Shown: positions 1 to 6,220, counted from the stretch's first letter. The stretch is 8,866 bases of DNA from Rhizobiaceae bacterium (GCA_028865845.1 JAGWJK010000127.1:1-8866); one strand, 5' to 3'. Numbers and translations: made by a program. The notes: generated by a model from the letters alone, not told the origin.

Positions 1-375
1 GACGACTATCTCGTCAAGCCGTTCAATCTTGGCGAACTTTCGGCCCGAATTCTCGCGGTCGCCCGGCGCTATTCAGGCAGCCCGCAGCCAACCATCCGCT
101 TTGCCGATCTCGAAATCGACCAACCGCAGCGGCGCGTCATGGTCTCCGGCAAGGATGTCGTGCTGACCGGTCGCGAATGGGCGGTGCTGGACCTGCTTGT
201 AACGCGGCCCGGCGCCATCGTCTCGAAGGACCAGATCGAGGAGGCGCTTTACGCCTTCGGGTCCGAGATCGAAAGCAACACCGTCGAAGTCTATGTCAGC
301 CGCCTTCGCAAGAAGATCGGCAAGGATCGCATCCGCACCGCCCGCGGCGTCGGCTACTGCCTGGGTGAGCGATGA
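1..375 (+). CDS. OmpR/PhoB-family response regulator, C-terminal part (5' end outside window)
   Basis: This is the DNA-binding half of a two-component response regulator, a cytoplasmic transcription factor activated by phosphorylation. The open frame runs in from the left edge and gives 124 visible residues. It begins with DDYLVKPF, the end of the receiver domain, whose Lys6-Pro7 is the conserved beta-5 Lys-Pro pair; the phosphorylated Asp lies outside the window. A winged-helix domain follows (about residues 30-122): TGREWAVLDLL is the typical first helix region, NTVEVYVSRLRKKI (93-106) is the recognition helix, and RTARGVGYCL is the wing. The stop overlaps the start of the histidine kinase gene by 4 bases (ATGA), so the kinase is almost certainly its partner. 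The layout resembles the TctD/QseB/PmrA type, but no target or signal can be read from the sequence. Family assignment is secure; the specific regulator is not identified. Confidence 0.95.
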   Translation, partial: DDYLVKPFNLGELSARILAVARRYSGSPQPTIRFADLEIDQPQRRVMVSGKDVVLTGREWAVLDLLVTRPGAIVSKDQIEEALYAFGSEIESNTVEVYVSRLRKKIGKDRIRTARGVGYCLGER

Positions 376-1739
376 CGCAGCTCAGGATCGGCGGCCGCAA
401 CAATCCGGGCCGTACCAGCATCACCCGCCGACTGATCGCATGGCTCACCGGCGCCGTCGTTATTTTCTGGCTGATTGCGGTCGGTCTCGGCGTCTACGTG
501 ATGAACCGGGAATTCGCCGAGATTTTCGACGGCACCCTGCAGGAAACCGCCGAACGGCTGATGCCGCTGATCGTCGACGATCTTTCCAATCGCGCGTCGA
601 ACGGCGATCCGCAGAGCCTGGAGGAGATCGACAAGGGGCTGAACCGGGAATACCTGACCTACCAGGTGCTCGATGCCACCGGCAAGATAATCCTGCATTC
701 GCACGACGCGCCGGATTTGCCCTATGAAGTGCCGCTGAAGATCGGCTTCCACAACACCGCGAAATACCGGATCTACACCGAATCCTCGCTGAACGGTGGC
801 CTCTTCCTGCATGTCGCCGACGCGTTCAAGAACCGCCGCGAGGCATCGCGCGAGGGCGGTGTCGCCCTGCTTTGGCCGCTGATCGTCCTTATCCCCGTCA
901 GCATCCTGATCATCTGGCGGATCGTCGGCGCAGCACTTCGGCCGATCGACCAGCTAAGGGCGGAAATCGCCACCAAGGACGGGGGCAACATGGCGCCGCT
1001 CGAAAGCGACGCACTCCCCCGCGAATTGCGCCCGATCGCCCGCTCGGTCAACCTGCTGCTCGGCCGGTTGCGGTCGGCCCTCGAGGCTGAGCGGGAGTTT
1101 ACCGCCAACAGCGCCCATGAGCTGCGCACGCCGATTGCCGGCGCGCTCGCCCAAACCCAGCGCCTGATTGCCGAGCTGCCGCAAGGCCCGCTGACCGAGC
1201 GTGCAGGGCGGATCGAAACCTCGCTTTCCAATCTCGCGCGGCTCGCGGAAAAGCTGCTGCAGCTTTCGCGCGCCCAGGCCGGCATCGGTACGGGCGAAAA
1301 GCCCACCGACCTCGTCGCCATCATCGACACTGTCATCGGCGACTATGATCGCGACACCGGCACCGCCGGCCGCATCCTGCTTGAGAACAGCGTCGAGGGA
1401 AAATTGGTCCGCAACGTCGATATCGACGCCTTCGCCATCGTCATGCGCAATCTCATCGAAAACGCCCTGATTCACGGCCCTGTCGATGACGAGGTGATCG
1501 TGCGTATCGACAATGGCAGCATCCGCATTGTCAACGGCGGCACAGTGCTGTCGCCGGAAGAACTCGCGGGCGTCAAGAAACGCTTCTGGCGCGGCAAGAC
1601 CAAGGCCTCTGGATCGGGCCTCGGCCTTGCGATTGCCGAGCGCATCGTTTCGCAGATCGGCGGCCGCCTCGACCTGTTTTCCCCGGCAACCAGCCAGTCG
1701 GACGGTTTTGAAGCCAGAATTACCCTGCCCGCCGCCTGA
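372..1739 (+). CDS. Sensor histidine kinase (TctE/QseC-like), partner of the upstream regulator
   Basis: An inner-membrane sensor kinase of 455 residues, complete. Transmembrane helices lie at about 22-44 and 166-186 and enclose a periplasmic sensor region of about 120 residues, resembling the two-component sensor N-terminal domain of TctE/QseC proteins. A HAMP-like linker (about 187-238, containing LRPIDQL) follows. The H box is FTANSAHELRTP with phospho-acceptor His249; the N box is MRNLIENALIHG with Asn364; an F-box-like RFWRG lies at 404-408; the G2 box is GSGLGL at 414-419. The G1 box is unusual: where DxGxG is expected the protein has VNGGTV (387-392), with Asn388 in the position of the usual ATP-contacting Asp. 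The start is fixed by the ATGA overlap with the regulator gene, which indicates translational coupling. The ligand is unknown. The sugar kinase gene follows 111 bases downstream, but nothing in the sequence proves that this system regulates it. Confidence 0.95.
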   Translation: MTQLRIGGRNNPGRTSITRRLIAWLTGAVVIFWLIAVGLGVYVMNREFAEIFDGTLQETAERLMPLIVDDLSNRASNGDPQSLEEIDKGLNREYLTYQVLDATGKIILHSHDAPDLPYEVPLKIGFHNTAKYRIYTESSLNGGLFLHVADAFKNRREASREGGVALLWPLIVLIPVSILIIWRIVGAALRPIDQLRAEIATKDGGNMAPLESDALPRELRPIARSVNLLLGRLRSALEAEREFTANSAHELRTPIAGALAQTQRLIAELPQGPLTERAGRIETSLSNLARLAEKLLQLSRAQAGIGTGEKPTDLVAIIDTVIGDYDRDTGTAGRILLENSVEGKLVRNVDIDAFAIVMRNLIENALIHGPVDDEVIVRIDNGSIRIVNGGTVLSPEELAGVKKRFWRGKTKASGSGLGLAIAERIVSQIGGRLDLFSPATSQSDGFEARITLPAA

Positions 1740-1765
1740 TCGCGCCGAGGTGGCAGCGACACAAC

Positions 1766-1796
1766 GATTGGTCTTGCACAGCGGATTGATCTTGCA
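1766..1796 (+). repeat. Imperfect direct repeat upstream of the sugar kinase gene
   Basis: Two 13-base copies, GATTGGTCTTGCA (1766-1778) and GATTGATCTTGCA (1784-1796), differ at one base and start 18 bases apart. They lie in the 111-base gap between the histidine kinase and ROK kinase genes, 55-85 bases before the ROK start. Such tandem copies could be binding sites for a regulator, possibly the response regulator encoded just upstream because OmpR-type proteins bind direct repeats. OmpR-family spacing is normally 10-11 bases, so 18 is not typical. I see no convincing -35/-10 pair in this gap. Confidence 0.4.
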
Positions 1797-1850
1797 AAGA
1801 CGGGCAAAGGGTGCGAGCAAGCGCAATATGTTCCCGGCAGGCCAGTATTT

Positions 1851-2777
1851 ATGATCGTTTCTTTCGACATCGGCGGCACCGCCATCAAAGGTGGCGTCGC
1901 TCACTCCATGACGGATATCACGCCGCTTGCCCGGCGCCCGACGCCGAAACACGATTTCGGCGAATTCGTCGCGGCCCTGCGCGCGGTGATCGCTGAAGCC
2001 GGCGAAGAGCCCGACTGCATTTCCTTTTCCATCGCCGGCGTCGTCGACCCGGATACCCAGGCGCTGATCTGCGCCAACATTCCCTGCATTCACGGACGAA
2101 GGCTCGCAGCCGAGCTTGAGGCCGAGCTTGGTTATCCGGTGCTGATCGCCAACGATGCCGATTGCTTCGCGATGGCCGAAGCCATGTCCGGTGCCGGTCG
2201 TGGTCACCGCATCGTCTTTGGCGCCATTCTCGGCACCGGCGTCGGCGGCGGCCTGGTTGCCGACGGCAGGCTCGTCAACGCCGCCGGCGGCTTTGCCGGC
2301 GAATGGGGCCACGGCCCCATCATCGCCTCTTCCGCCGGAAACCCGCCGGTCGCCATACCCGCCTTTGCCTGCGGCTGCGGCCAGAAGGGCTGCGTCGACA
2401 CCGTAGGCGGCGCCCGCGGCGTCGAACGCCTGCACAAGACGCTGCACGGTCTGGAACTTTCGAGCGAGGAAATCATCGGCCAATGGCTTCAAGGCGATGC
2501 CAAGGCCGAGCGGACGATCGACGTGCTCGTCGATCTCGTCGCCTCGCCATTGGCGTTGACGATCAATATTACCGGCGCGACCATCGTTCCGGTCGGCGGC
2601 GGCCTGTCCAACGTCGAACCATTGCTCGCCCGGCTGGATAAGGCCGTGCGCGCCCGCATCCTGCGCAAATTCGATCGGCCCCTCGTTGTGCCGAGCGAAT
2701 GCAAGGTCGAACCCGGCCTGATCGGCGCTGCGCTCCTGGCGCTGAAATATCTCGAGGAGCAGTCCCATGCTGCTTGA
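1851..2777 (+). CDS. ROK-family sugar kinase, N-acetylglucosamine kinase (NagK)-like
   Basis: A cytoplasmic ATP-dependent sugar kinase of 308 residues, the usual length for single-domain ROK kinases. The ATP-binding motif DIGGT is at 6-10. NDADCFAMAEA begins at 101 and includes the catalytic Asp102. ILGTGVGGGLV is at 126-136. EWGH (Glu151, His154) and CGCGQKGC (Cys174, Cys176, Cys181) form the structural zinc site; GGGLSN is at 249-254. From memory the whole protein resembles E. coli NagK, notably the ANIP segment, NDA(N/D)CFA, the Cys cluster and GGGLSN, so phosphorylation of GlcNAc or a related N-acetyl amino sugar is the best guess. Asp183 replaces the Glu normally found two residues after the last zinc Cys. 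There is no N-terminal DNA-binding domain, so it is an enzyme and not a NagC/XylR-type repressor. A weak ribosome site (AGG at 1839-1841) sits 9 bases before the ATG. The gene overlaps cutC by 11 bases. Confidence 0.9.
   Translation: MIVSFDIGGTAIKGGVAHSMTDITPLARRPTPKHDFGEFVAALRAVIAEAGEEPDCISFSIAGVVDPDTQALICANIPCIHGRRLAAELEAELGYPVLIANDADCFAMAEAMSGAGRGHRIVFGAILGTGVGGGLVADGRLVNAAGGFAGEWGHGPIIASSAGNPPVAIPAFACGCGQKGCVDTVGGARGVERLHKTLHGLELSSEEIIGQWLQGDAKAERTIDVLVDLVASPLALTINITGATIVPVGGGLSNVEPLLARLDKAVRARILRKFDRPLVVPSECKVEPGLIGAALLALKYLEEQSHAA
2754..2759 (+). promoter_or_regulatory. Ribosome binding site of cutC inside the sugar kinase gene
   Basis: GAGGAG ends 7 bases before the cutC ATG at 2767 and lies within the last codons of the ROK kinase gene. 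It is much stronger than the ribosome site of the kinase itself. It fixes the cutC start and supports coupled translation of the two genes. Confidence 0.75.
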
Positions 2778-3477
2778 GGTCTGCGTCGAAGATATCGCCG
2801 GCCTCAATGCAGCCGTTGCCGGCGGCGCCGATCGCATCGAGCTTTGCAGCGCGCTTGCCCTCGGCGGCCTGACGCCAAGCGCAGGCCTCATGAAGGCCGC
2901 CGCCCAGATGCCTGTGCCGAGCTATGCGATGATCCGTCCCCGCGCCGGTGCGTTCGTCTTTTCGGCCGATGAGTTCGCCATCATGAAGAGCGATATCGAC
3001 GCGGCCCGGCAGGCCGGCCTTCCGGGCGTGGTCCTTGGCGCGTCGCTGCCGGATGGCAGTCTCGACAGCGAGATGCTCAAGGCGTTGGTTGCCTATGCCG
3101 GAAACCTCGGCAAGACGCTGCACCGCGCCTTCGACCTCGTTCCCGATATTGAAAAAGCCGTCGAACTGGCCGTGTCCCTCGGCTTCGAGCGCATCCTGAC
3201 ATCGGGCTGCGAAAAGACGGCGGTCGAGGGCATTGCCGCGCTGGAAAAAACCATCGCCTTTGCCGCCGGCCGCATTTCGATCATGCCCGGATCGGGCATC
3301 AACATCCAAACCATCGGTCAGCTTTGGCCACGGCTTCCGGTCAGCGAGGTCCATGCCTCCTGTTCCGTCGTGCGCACCGAGACGGATGCGCGCCTGCTTT
3401 CCTTCGGCTTTGCCGCACCCAGCGCCCGTTCGACCGATGCCGCAACCGTGAAGGCGCTGAAGGCGTATTTCGCCTGA
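2767..3477 (+). CDS. cutC: CutC-family TIM-barrel protein, coupled to the sugar kinase
   Basis: A cytoplasmic protein of 236 residues, close to the usual CutC length, predicted to fold as a TIM barrel. Family hallmarks in order: LEVCVED at the N-terminus; GADRIELCSAL followed by GGLTPSAGL (20-41); MIRPRAGAFVFSADEF (55-70), the CutC signature loop; TLHRAFD (117-123); RILTSG (142-147); IMPGSGIN (172-179); EVHAS (194-198). The family is named for copper tolerance in E. coli, but that phenotype has been attributed to the small RNA MicL, transcribed from the 3' part of E. coli cutC, so a direct role in copper handling is doubtful. Here no copper gene is nearby, and the start lies 11 bases inside a NagK-like kinase gene. 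The context favours an enzyme acting on an amino sugar or a derivative; the reaction is unknown. No terminator is evident after the stop. Confidence 0.93.
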   Translation: MLLEVCVEDIAGLNAAVAGGADRIELCSALALGGLTPSAGLMKAAAQMPVPSYAMIRPRAGAFVFSADEFAIMKSDIDAARQAGLPGVVLGASLPDGSLDSEMLKALVAYAGNLGKTLHRAFDLVPDIEKAVELAVSLGFERILTSGCEKTAVEGIAALEKTIAFAAGRISIMPGSGINIQTIGQLWPRLPVSEVHASCSVVRTETDARLLSFGFAAPSARSTDAATVKALKAYFA

Positions 3478-3491
3478 ACTGCCGGCTAGAA

Positions 3492-3524
3492 TTGACAAAG
3501 AAACGGTAGAATGATCAATCGTTC
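3492..3524 (+). promoter_or_regulatory. Candidate promoter and palindrome before the anchored-protein gene
   Basis: A perfect TTGACA (-35 consensus) is at 3492-3497. Seventeen bases downstream the -10 position reads TCAATC (3515-3520), a poor match. An imperfect palindrome, GAATGAT-CA-ATCGTTC (3509-3524, one mismatch between the arms), covers this position and could be an operator overlapping the promoter. A second weak pair, TTCATA (3522-3527) and TATGAA (3545-3550) with 17-base spacing, is an alternative. The spacer of 139 bases between cutC and the next gene is AT-richer than its surroundings, as expected for a promoter. The exact start of transcription cannot be decided. Confidence 0.35.
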
Positions 3525-3541
3525 ATAAACGCATATTCTGT

Positions 3542-3555
3542 AGCTATGAATAGCT
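3542..3555. repeat. Perfect inverted repeat AGCTAT-GA-ATAGCT
   Basis: Two 6-base arms separated by 2 bases form a near-continuous palindrome 61 bases before the start of the following gene. The very short spacer suits a dimeric repressor or activator site better than an RNA hairpin. No matching copy was noticed elsewhere in the window. Confidence 0.45.
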
Positions 3556-3616
3556 GCGGAATGCCAAGTCATTGCAGTTGGACGAATTTCTTTCGGAGTA
3601 GCTGTAGATCTGAACC

Positions 3617-4534
3617 ATGTCGGTGGCGCCATCTCGCAAGAAAAGCAAGGCTGTCTTCTGGATTGCTGCGATCGCCATCGGCTCGATCATCTTGGCGACG
3701 GCCCTGCTCGCCAACAATATGCGAAACCTTAAGGCACTCGCCGCGCGATATCATCTCAATCTGTTCGATCAGCCAGCATCCCAACCCGCAACGCCCTCCC
3801 CAGCGACAGCAACGCCGCAGACGGTCACGCCAGAGGCATCCGCTCCGAAAGCGGTCGAGACCACGACGAAGGCTGCAACCACCGAGCCCGCGAAAGCCGT
3901 CACGCCGCCGTCGACGAAAACCAAGCCGGCGGAGACGACCGCGGCTGCAAAGCCGGAACATGCGACGACGTCGCATCTGTTCGACCCGCCAGTCGACGCC
4001 CTGCGCGGCGCCTTCCTCCGCGGCTGGCGGCTATCAGGCCCGGCAATGTGTGCCAACCTCGAAAAATCCGGCCTCGCCGTCGGCGAATGGAAGCAAAGCG
4101 CTTTTGCCACCGGCACTTCGGAATGCAGCTACCAGATCCAGAAGGGCGGCAATGGCGAACCGGGTGCGGCGTCCTTCTTCATCATCGCCCGTGGCAGCGC
4201 AGCCGGCGAACTCGATAATGTCCGCATCAAGGTGATTATGCCCGACAATGCCAACGGCCGCGCCATCGGCGAGACCTTCGTCGACGCCGTCGTCCAGCTT
4301 CTGACGGACACGCATTGGCTTGATTTCGAGGCGGCGCTCGATTCGATCGGGAAATTGCAGGATGTGACCTTGGAGGCTTTCGGAACCAAGCTCAGCTTCT
4401 TCCGCGAATTCCAGGACAACAGGAGCTTCAATCTGCAGCTGACGCTCACCGCAAAGACCCCCGAGCAGATCCGGACGGCAGCAGTTTTCGATCCTCTGCA
4501 TTGGACGCTACCCTCGCCGCCGCCTTCCAAATAG
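3617..4534 (+). CDS. Membrane-anchored protein of unknown function (possibly DUF6030 family)
   Basis: A protein of 305 residues. A positively charged N-terminus (RKKSK, 7-11) precedes one hydrophobic helix (about 13-33), then about 18 residues, then a low-complexity linker rich in Pro, Ala, Thr and Lys (52-117), and a globular domain (about 121-296) with two cysteines, Cys145 and Cys170, that could form a disulfide. This layout suggests an inner-membrane anchor with the C-terminal domain in the periplasm. I recall similar rhizobial proteins under the label DUF6030, but this is a tentative recollection, and the function is unknown. The start is bounded by an in-frame TGA at 3611-3613, so the ATG at 3617 is the most upstream possible; its ribosome site is weak (GGAG lies 18 bases away). 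The gene has its own candidate promoter region and is followed by an intrinsic terminator, so it is probably a single transcription unit. Confidence 0.85.
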   Translation: MSVAPSRKKSKAVFWIAAIAIGSIILATALLANNMRNLKALAARYHLNLFDQPASQPATPSPATATPQTVTPEASAPKAVETTTKAATTEPAKAVTPPSTKTKPAETTAAAKPEHATTSHLFDPPVDALRGAFLRGWRLSGPAMCANLEKSGLAVGEWKQSAFATGTSECSYQIQKGGNGEPGAASFFIIARGSAAGELDNVRIKVIMPDNANGRAIGETFVDAVVQLLTDTHWLDFEAALDSIGKLQDVTLEAFGTKLSFFREFQDNRSFNLQLTLTAKTPEQIRTAAVFDPLHWTLPSPPPSK

Positions 4535-4563
4535 CCCCGCTCTCGCAAAGTTTACTCGATGCC

Positions 4564-4597
4564 GCGGCGAAGCGCCTCTTCCGGGCCGCTTTTTGTT
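4564..4597 (+). terminator. Intrinsic terminator after the anchored-protein gene
   Basis: A bulged hairpin starts 29 bases after the stop codon. The outer stem is GCGGC (4564-4568) with GCCGC (4585-4589); the inner stem is GAAG (4569-4572) with CTTC (4578-4581); the loop is 5 bases and a 3-base bulge lies on the 3' side. TTTTTGTT (4590-4597) follows at once. It separates this gene from the transporter gene downstream. Confidence 0.7.
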
Positions 4598-4605
4598 GCA
4601 CCGCG

Positions 4606-4727
4606 CCATCGAAGATGGTCATATGGAGGTCATTTCGTAGGCCGATATATCATCGGCTGCCCACAGCATGATTTCCAAAAGTGCAAAGCGGTTCTTGGAC
4701 ACGATCATGCGCCAGCATTGATGCGCC
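4606..4727. promoter_or_regulatory. Repeat-dense spacer upstream of the transporter gene
   Basis: The spacer between the terminator and the transporter start holds several short symmetric elements. CCATC-gaa-GATGG is an inverted repeat at 4606-4618. GGTCAT occurs at 4617-4622 and 4628-4633, one helical turn (11 bases) apart. GCATGAT (4666-4672) and ATCATGC (4704-4710) form a 7-base inverted repeat with a 31-base interval. ATGCGCC occurs at 4707-4713 and 4721-4727, 14 bases apart. A weak promoter candidate is TTGCAC (4596-4601) with CATATG (4620-4625). Drug-efflux genes are often controlled by TetR or MarR repressors acting on such sites, but no regulator gene is adjacent and the promoter is uncertain. 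Confidence 0.35.
4641..4657. repeat. Inverted repeat GCCGAT-N5-ATCGGC, operator-like
   Basis: Perfect 6-base arms (4641-4646 and 4652-4657) flank the 5 bases ATATC. The element lies 108 bases before the transporter ATG and just downstream of the weak promoter candidate at 4596-4625, where a repressor could block transcription. No T run follows, so it is not a terminator. Confidence 0.45.
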
Positions 4728-4764
4728 GAACCTCCCATCGGCCATGGAAAGTAATTGCATTCCC

Positions 4765-6213
4765 ATGACGGAAAACACTTCTGAGGGCCAAACCTTCGCG
4801 ATCGACCGCGACCCCAGCCTGCGCTACATCATCCCCGCCGTCGTCGCCGTCGCCTTCCTGATGGAACAGCTCGATTCGACGATCCTGGTCACGGCCGTTC
4901 CCGACATTGCCAAGAGCCTCGCAACGACGCCGGTGCGCATGAACCTCGCCGTCACGACCTACATTCTGACGCTCGCGATGTTCATCCCCGTCAGCGGCTG
5001 GTTTGCGGATCGCTTTGGCGCGCGGCGGATTTTCGCCCTGTCGCTGTTCATCTTCACGCTCGGCTCGATCCTCTGCGGCCTTGCGACCAGCCTGCCGATG
5101 CTGGTTGCGACCCGCGCGCTGCAGGGTTTCGGCGGCGCGATGATGACGCCTGTCGGACGCCTTATCCTGATCCGCAGCTTTCCCCGCAGCCAGCTGGTCA
5201 CGGCGATGACCTACATGACCTTGCCGGCGATCGTCGGTCCGGTCATCGGGCCTATTCTCGGCGGCTTCCTCACGACCTATCTGTCCTGGCGCTGGATCTT
5301 CTGGGTGAACCTGCCGTTCGGCATCATCGGCATGGTGATGGCGCTGCGCTACATCGAGGACACCGACCGCGACACCTCCACCAAATTCGATTTTCCCGGC
5401 TTCATCATGGTCGGCCTCGGTTGCGTGCTGCTGCAATACGGCATCGAAAATGTCGGCCGCCCGACCATTCCCGTCTGGGCGATCGTCGCCGTGCTCGCGG
5501 CCGCCGGCCTGCTGCTCGTGGTTTTCATCCGCTATGCGAAGACGGCGGAATCGCCGGCGGTCGATCTGACGCTGTTCAAGCTTCGCACGTTCCGCGTCGG
5601 CACGCTTGCCGGCGGCATCTGTCGCGTCGGCCTGAACGGCGTGCCCTTCCTGCTGCCGCTGATGCTGCAGGTGGGCTTCGGCCTGAGCCCGATCGTCTCC
5701 GGCACGCTGACCTTCGTCAGCGCCCTCAGCGCCCTTGCGGTGCGCCCGGTATCATCGAAGATGCTGCGGCTTTACGGCTTCGACCGCGTGCTCACCTGGA
5801 GCGCGATCGTGGGTGCCGCCGTTGTCGCCGGCTTCGCATTGATCGGGCCGAACACGCCGCACTGGTTCATCATCGTCTATGTCTTCATCTTCGGCCTAAC
5901 GCGCGCCGCCCAGTTCATGACGTCGAACACGCTTTCCTATTCCGATACGCCGGCCGCGCAGCTCAGTCGCGCAACCAGCCTCGGCGGCGTCCTGCAGCAG
6001 CTGAGCGTTAGCTTTGGCGTCTCGATCGCCGCCATGCTGCTGGGCCTCGTAACGCTCGACGGCTCGACGCTGACACCCGACAAATTCCATCTTGCCTTTC
6101 TGTTAATGGCGGTCATTCCGCTGCTCGGCCTGCCCGGCTTCATGAAGCTCCGGCCGGAAGACGGTCGCCAGGTCAGCGGCCACTACCGCGAGCCGAAGAA
6201 ACACGCAGCCTGA
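4765..6213 (+). CDS. MFS drug transporter, DHA2 (EmrB/QacA/MdtD-like) family
   Basis: An inner-membrane proton-driven exporter of 482 residues with about 14 predicted membrane helices, typical of DHA2 transporters. Visible motifs: LDSTILVTAVP in the first helix (36-46) with acidic Glu34 and Asp37; motif A GWFADRFGARR (78-88) between helices 2 and 3; RALQGFGGAMMTPVGR (117-132), the motif B region; motif C GPVIGPILGG (158-167), the antiporter signature; SWRWIFWVNLPFG (174-186). I chose the ATG at 4765 because the protein then begins with a short polar tail before the first helix. Starts at 4681 or 4744 are open in frame but would add an atypical extension, and neither has a better ribosome site. 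GGAAAG (4746-4751) is a weak site 13 bases before 4765. No emrA-like membrane fusion gene is adjacent, so it may act alone, as MdtD-like proteins do. The substrate is unknown. It converges on the SpoVR gene, 33 bases away. Confidence 0.92.
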   Translation: MTENTSEGQTFAIDRDPSLRYIIPAVVAVAFLMEQLDSTILVTAVPDIAKSLATTPVRMNLAVTTYILTLAMFIPVSGWFADRFGARRIFALSLFIFTLGSILCGLATSLPMLVATRALQGFGGAMMTPVGRLILIRSFPRSQLVTAMTYMTLPAIVGPVIGPILGGFLTTYLSWRWIFWVNLPFGIIGMVMALRYIEDTDRDTSTKFDFPGFIMVGLGCVLLQYGIENVGRPTIPVWAIVAVLAAAGLLLVVFIRYAKTAESPAVDLTLFKLRTFRVGTLAGGICRVGLNGVPFLLPLMLQVGFGLSPIVSGTLTFVSALSALAVRPVSSKMLRLYGFDRVLTWSAIVGAAVVAGFALIGPNTPHWFIIVYVFIFGLTRAAQFMTSNTLSYSDTPAAQLSRATSLGGVLQQLSVSFGVSIAAMLLGLVTLDGSTLTPDKFHLAFLLMAVIPLLGLPGFMKLRPEDGRQVSGHYREPKKHAA

Positions 6214-6220
6214 GGGGTCG

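Noticed and set aside
1740..1850. Sigma-70 promoter for the ROK kinase gene
   Set aside because: Several TTG-type -35 candidates exist (TTGGTC, TTGATC, TTGCAA), but none has a plausible -10 at 16-18 bases.
954..2891. Minus-strand open frame of 645 codons opposite the histidine kinase and ROK kinase genes
   Set aside because: It runs antisense through two well-supported genes, shows no recognisable domain, and is the stop-poor reverse frame expected from GC-rich third positions.
2569..3498. Minus-strand open frame of 309 codons opposite cutC
   Set aside because: Antisense to a gene with all CutC motifs; its Gly/Arg/Asp-rich composition is that of a reverse-frame shadow.
3478..3500. Possible terminator after cutC
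   Set aside because: Only a short GCCGGC palindrome is present, with no real stem and no T run.
3546..4235. Plus-strand open frame of 229 codons overlapping the anchored-protein gene
   Set aside because: Its long Arg/Pro-rich stretch is the frame-shifted reading of the Pro/Ala/Thr linker; the other frame has a membrane helix and a sensible domain layout.
4559..4768. Plus-strand open frame of 69 codons in the spacer before the transporter
   Set aside because: It starts inside the terminator hairpin, has no ribosome site, no recognisable motif, and runs into the transporter start.
4705..5436. Minus-strand open frame of 243 codons opposite the transporter
   Set aside because: Very rich in His, Arg, Asp and Glu with no domain; it is the reverse complement of hydrophobic membrane-helix codons.
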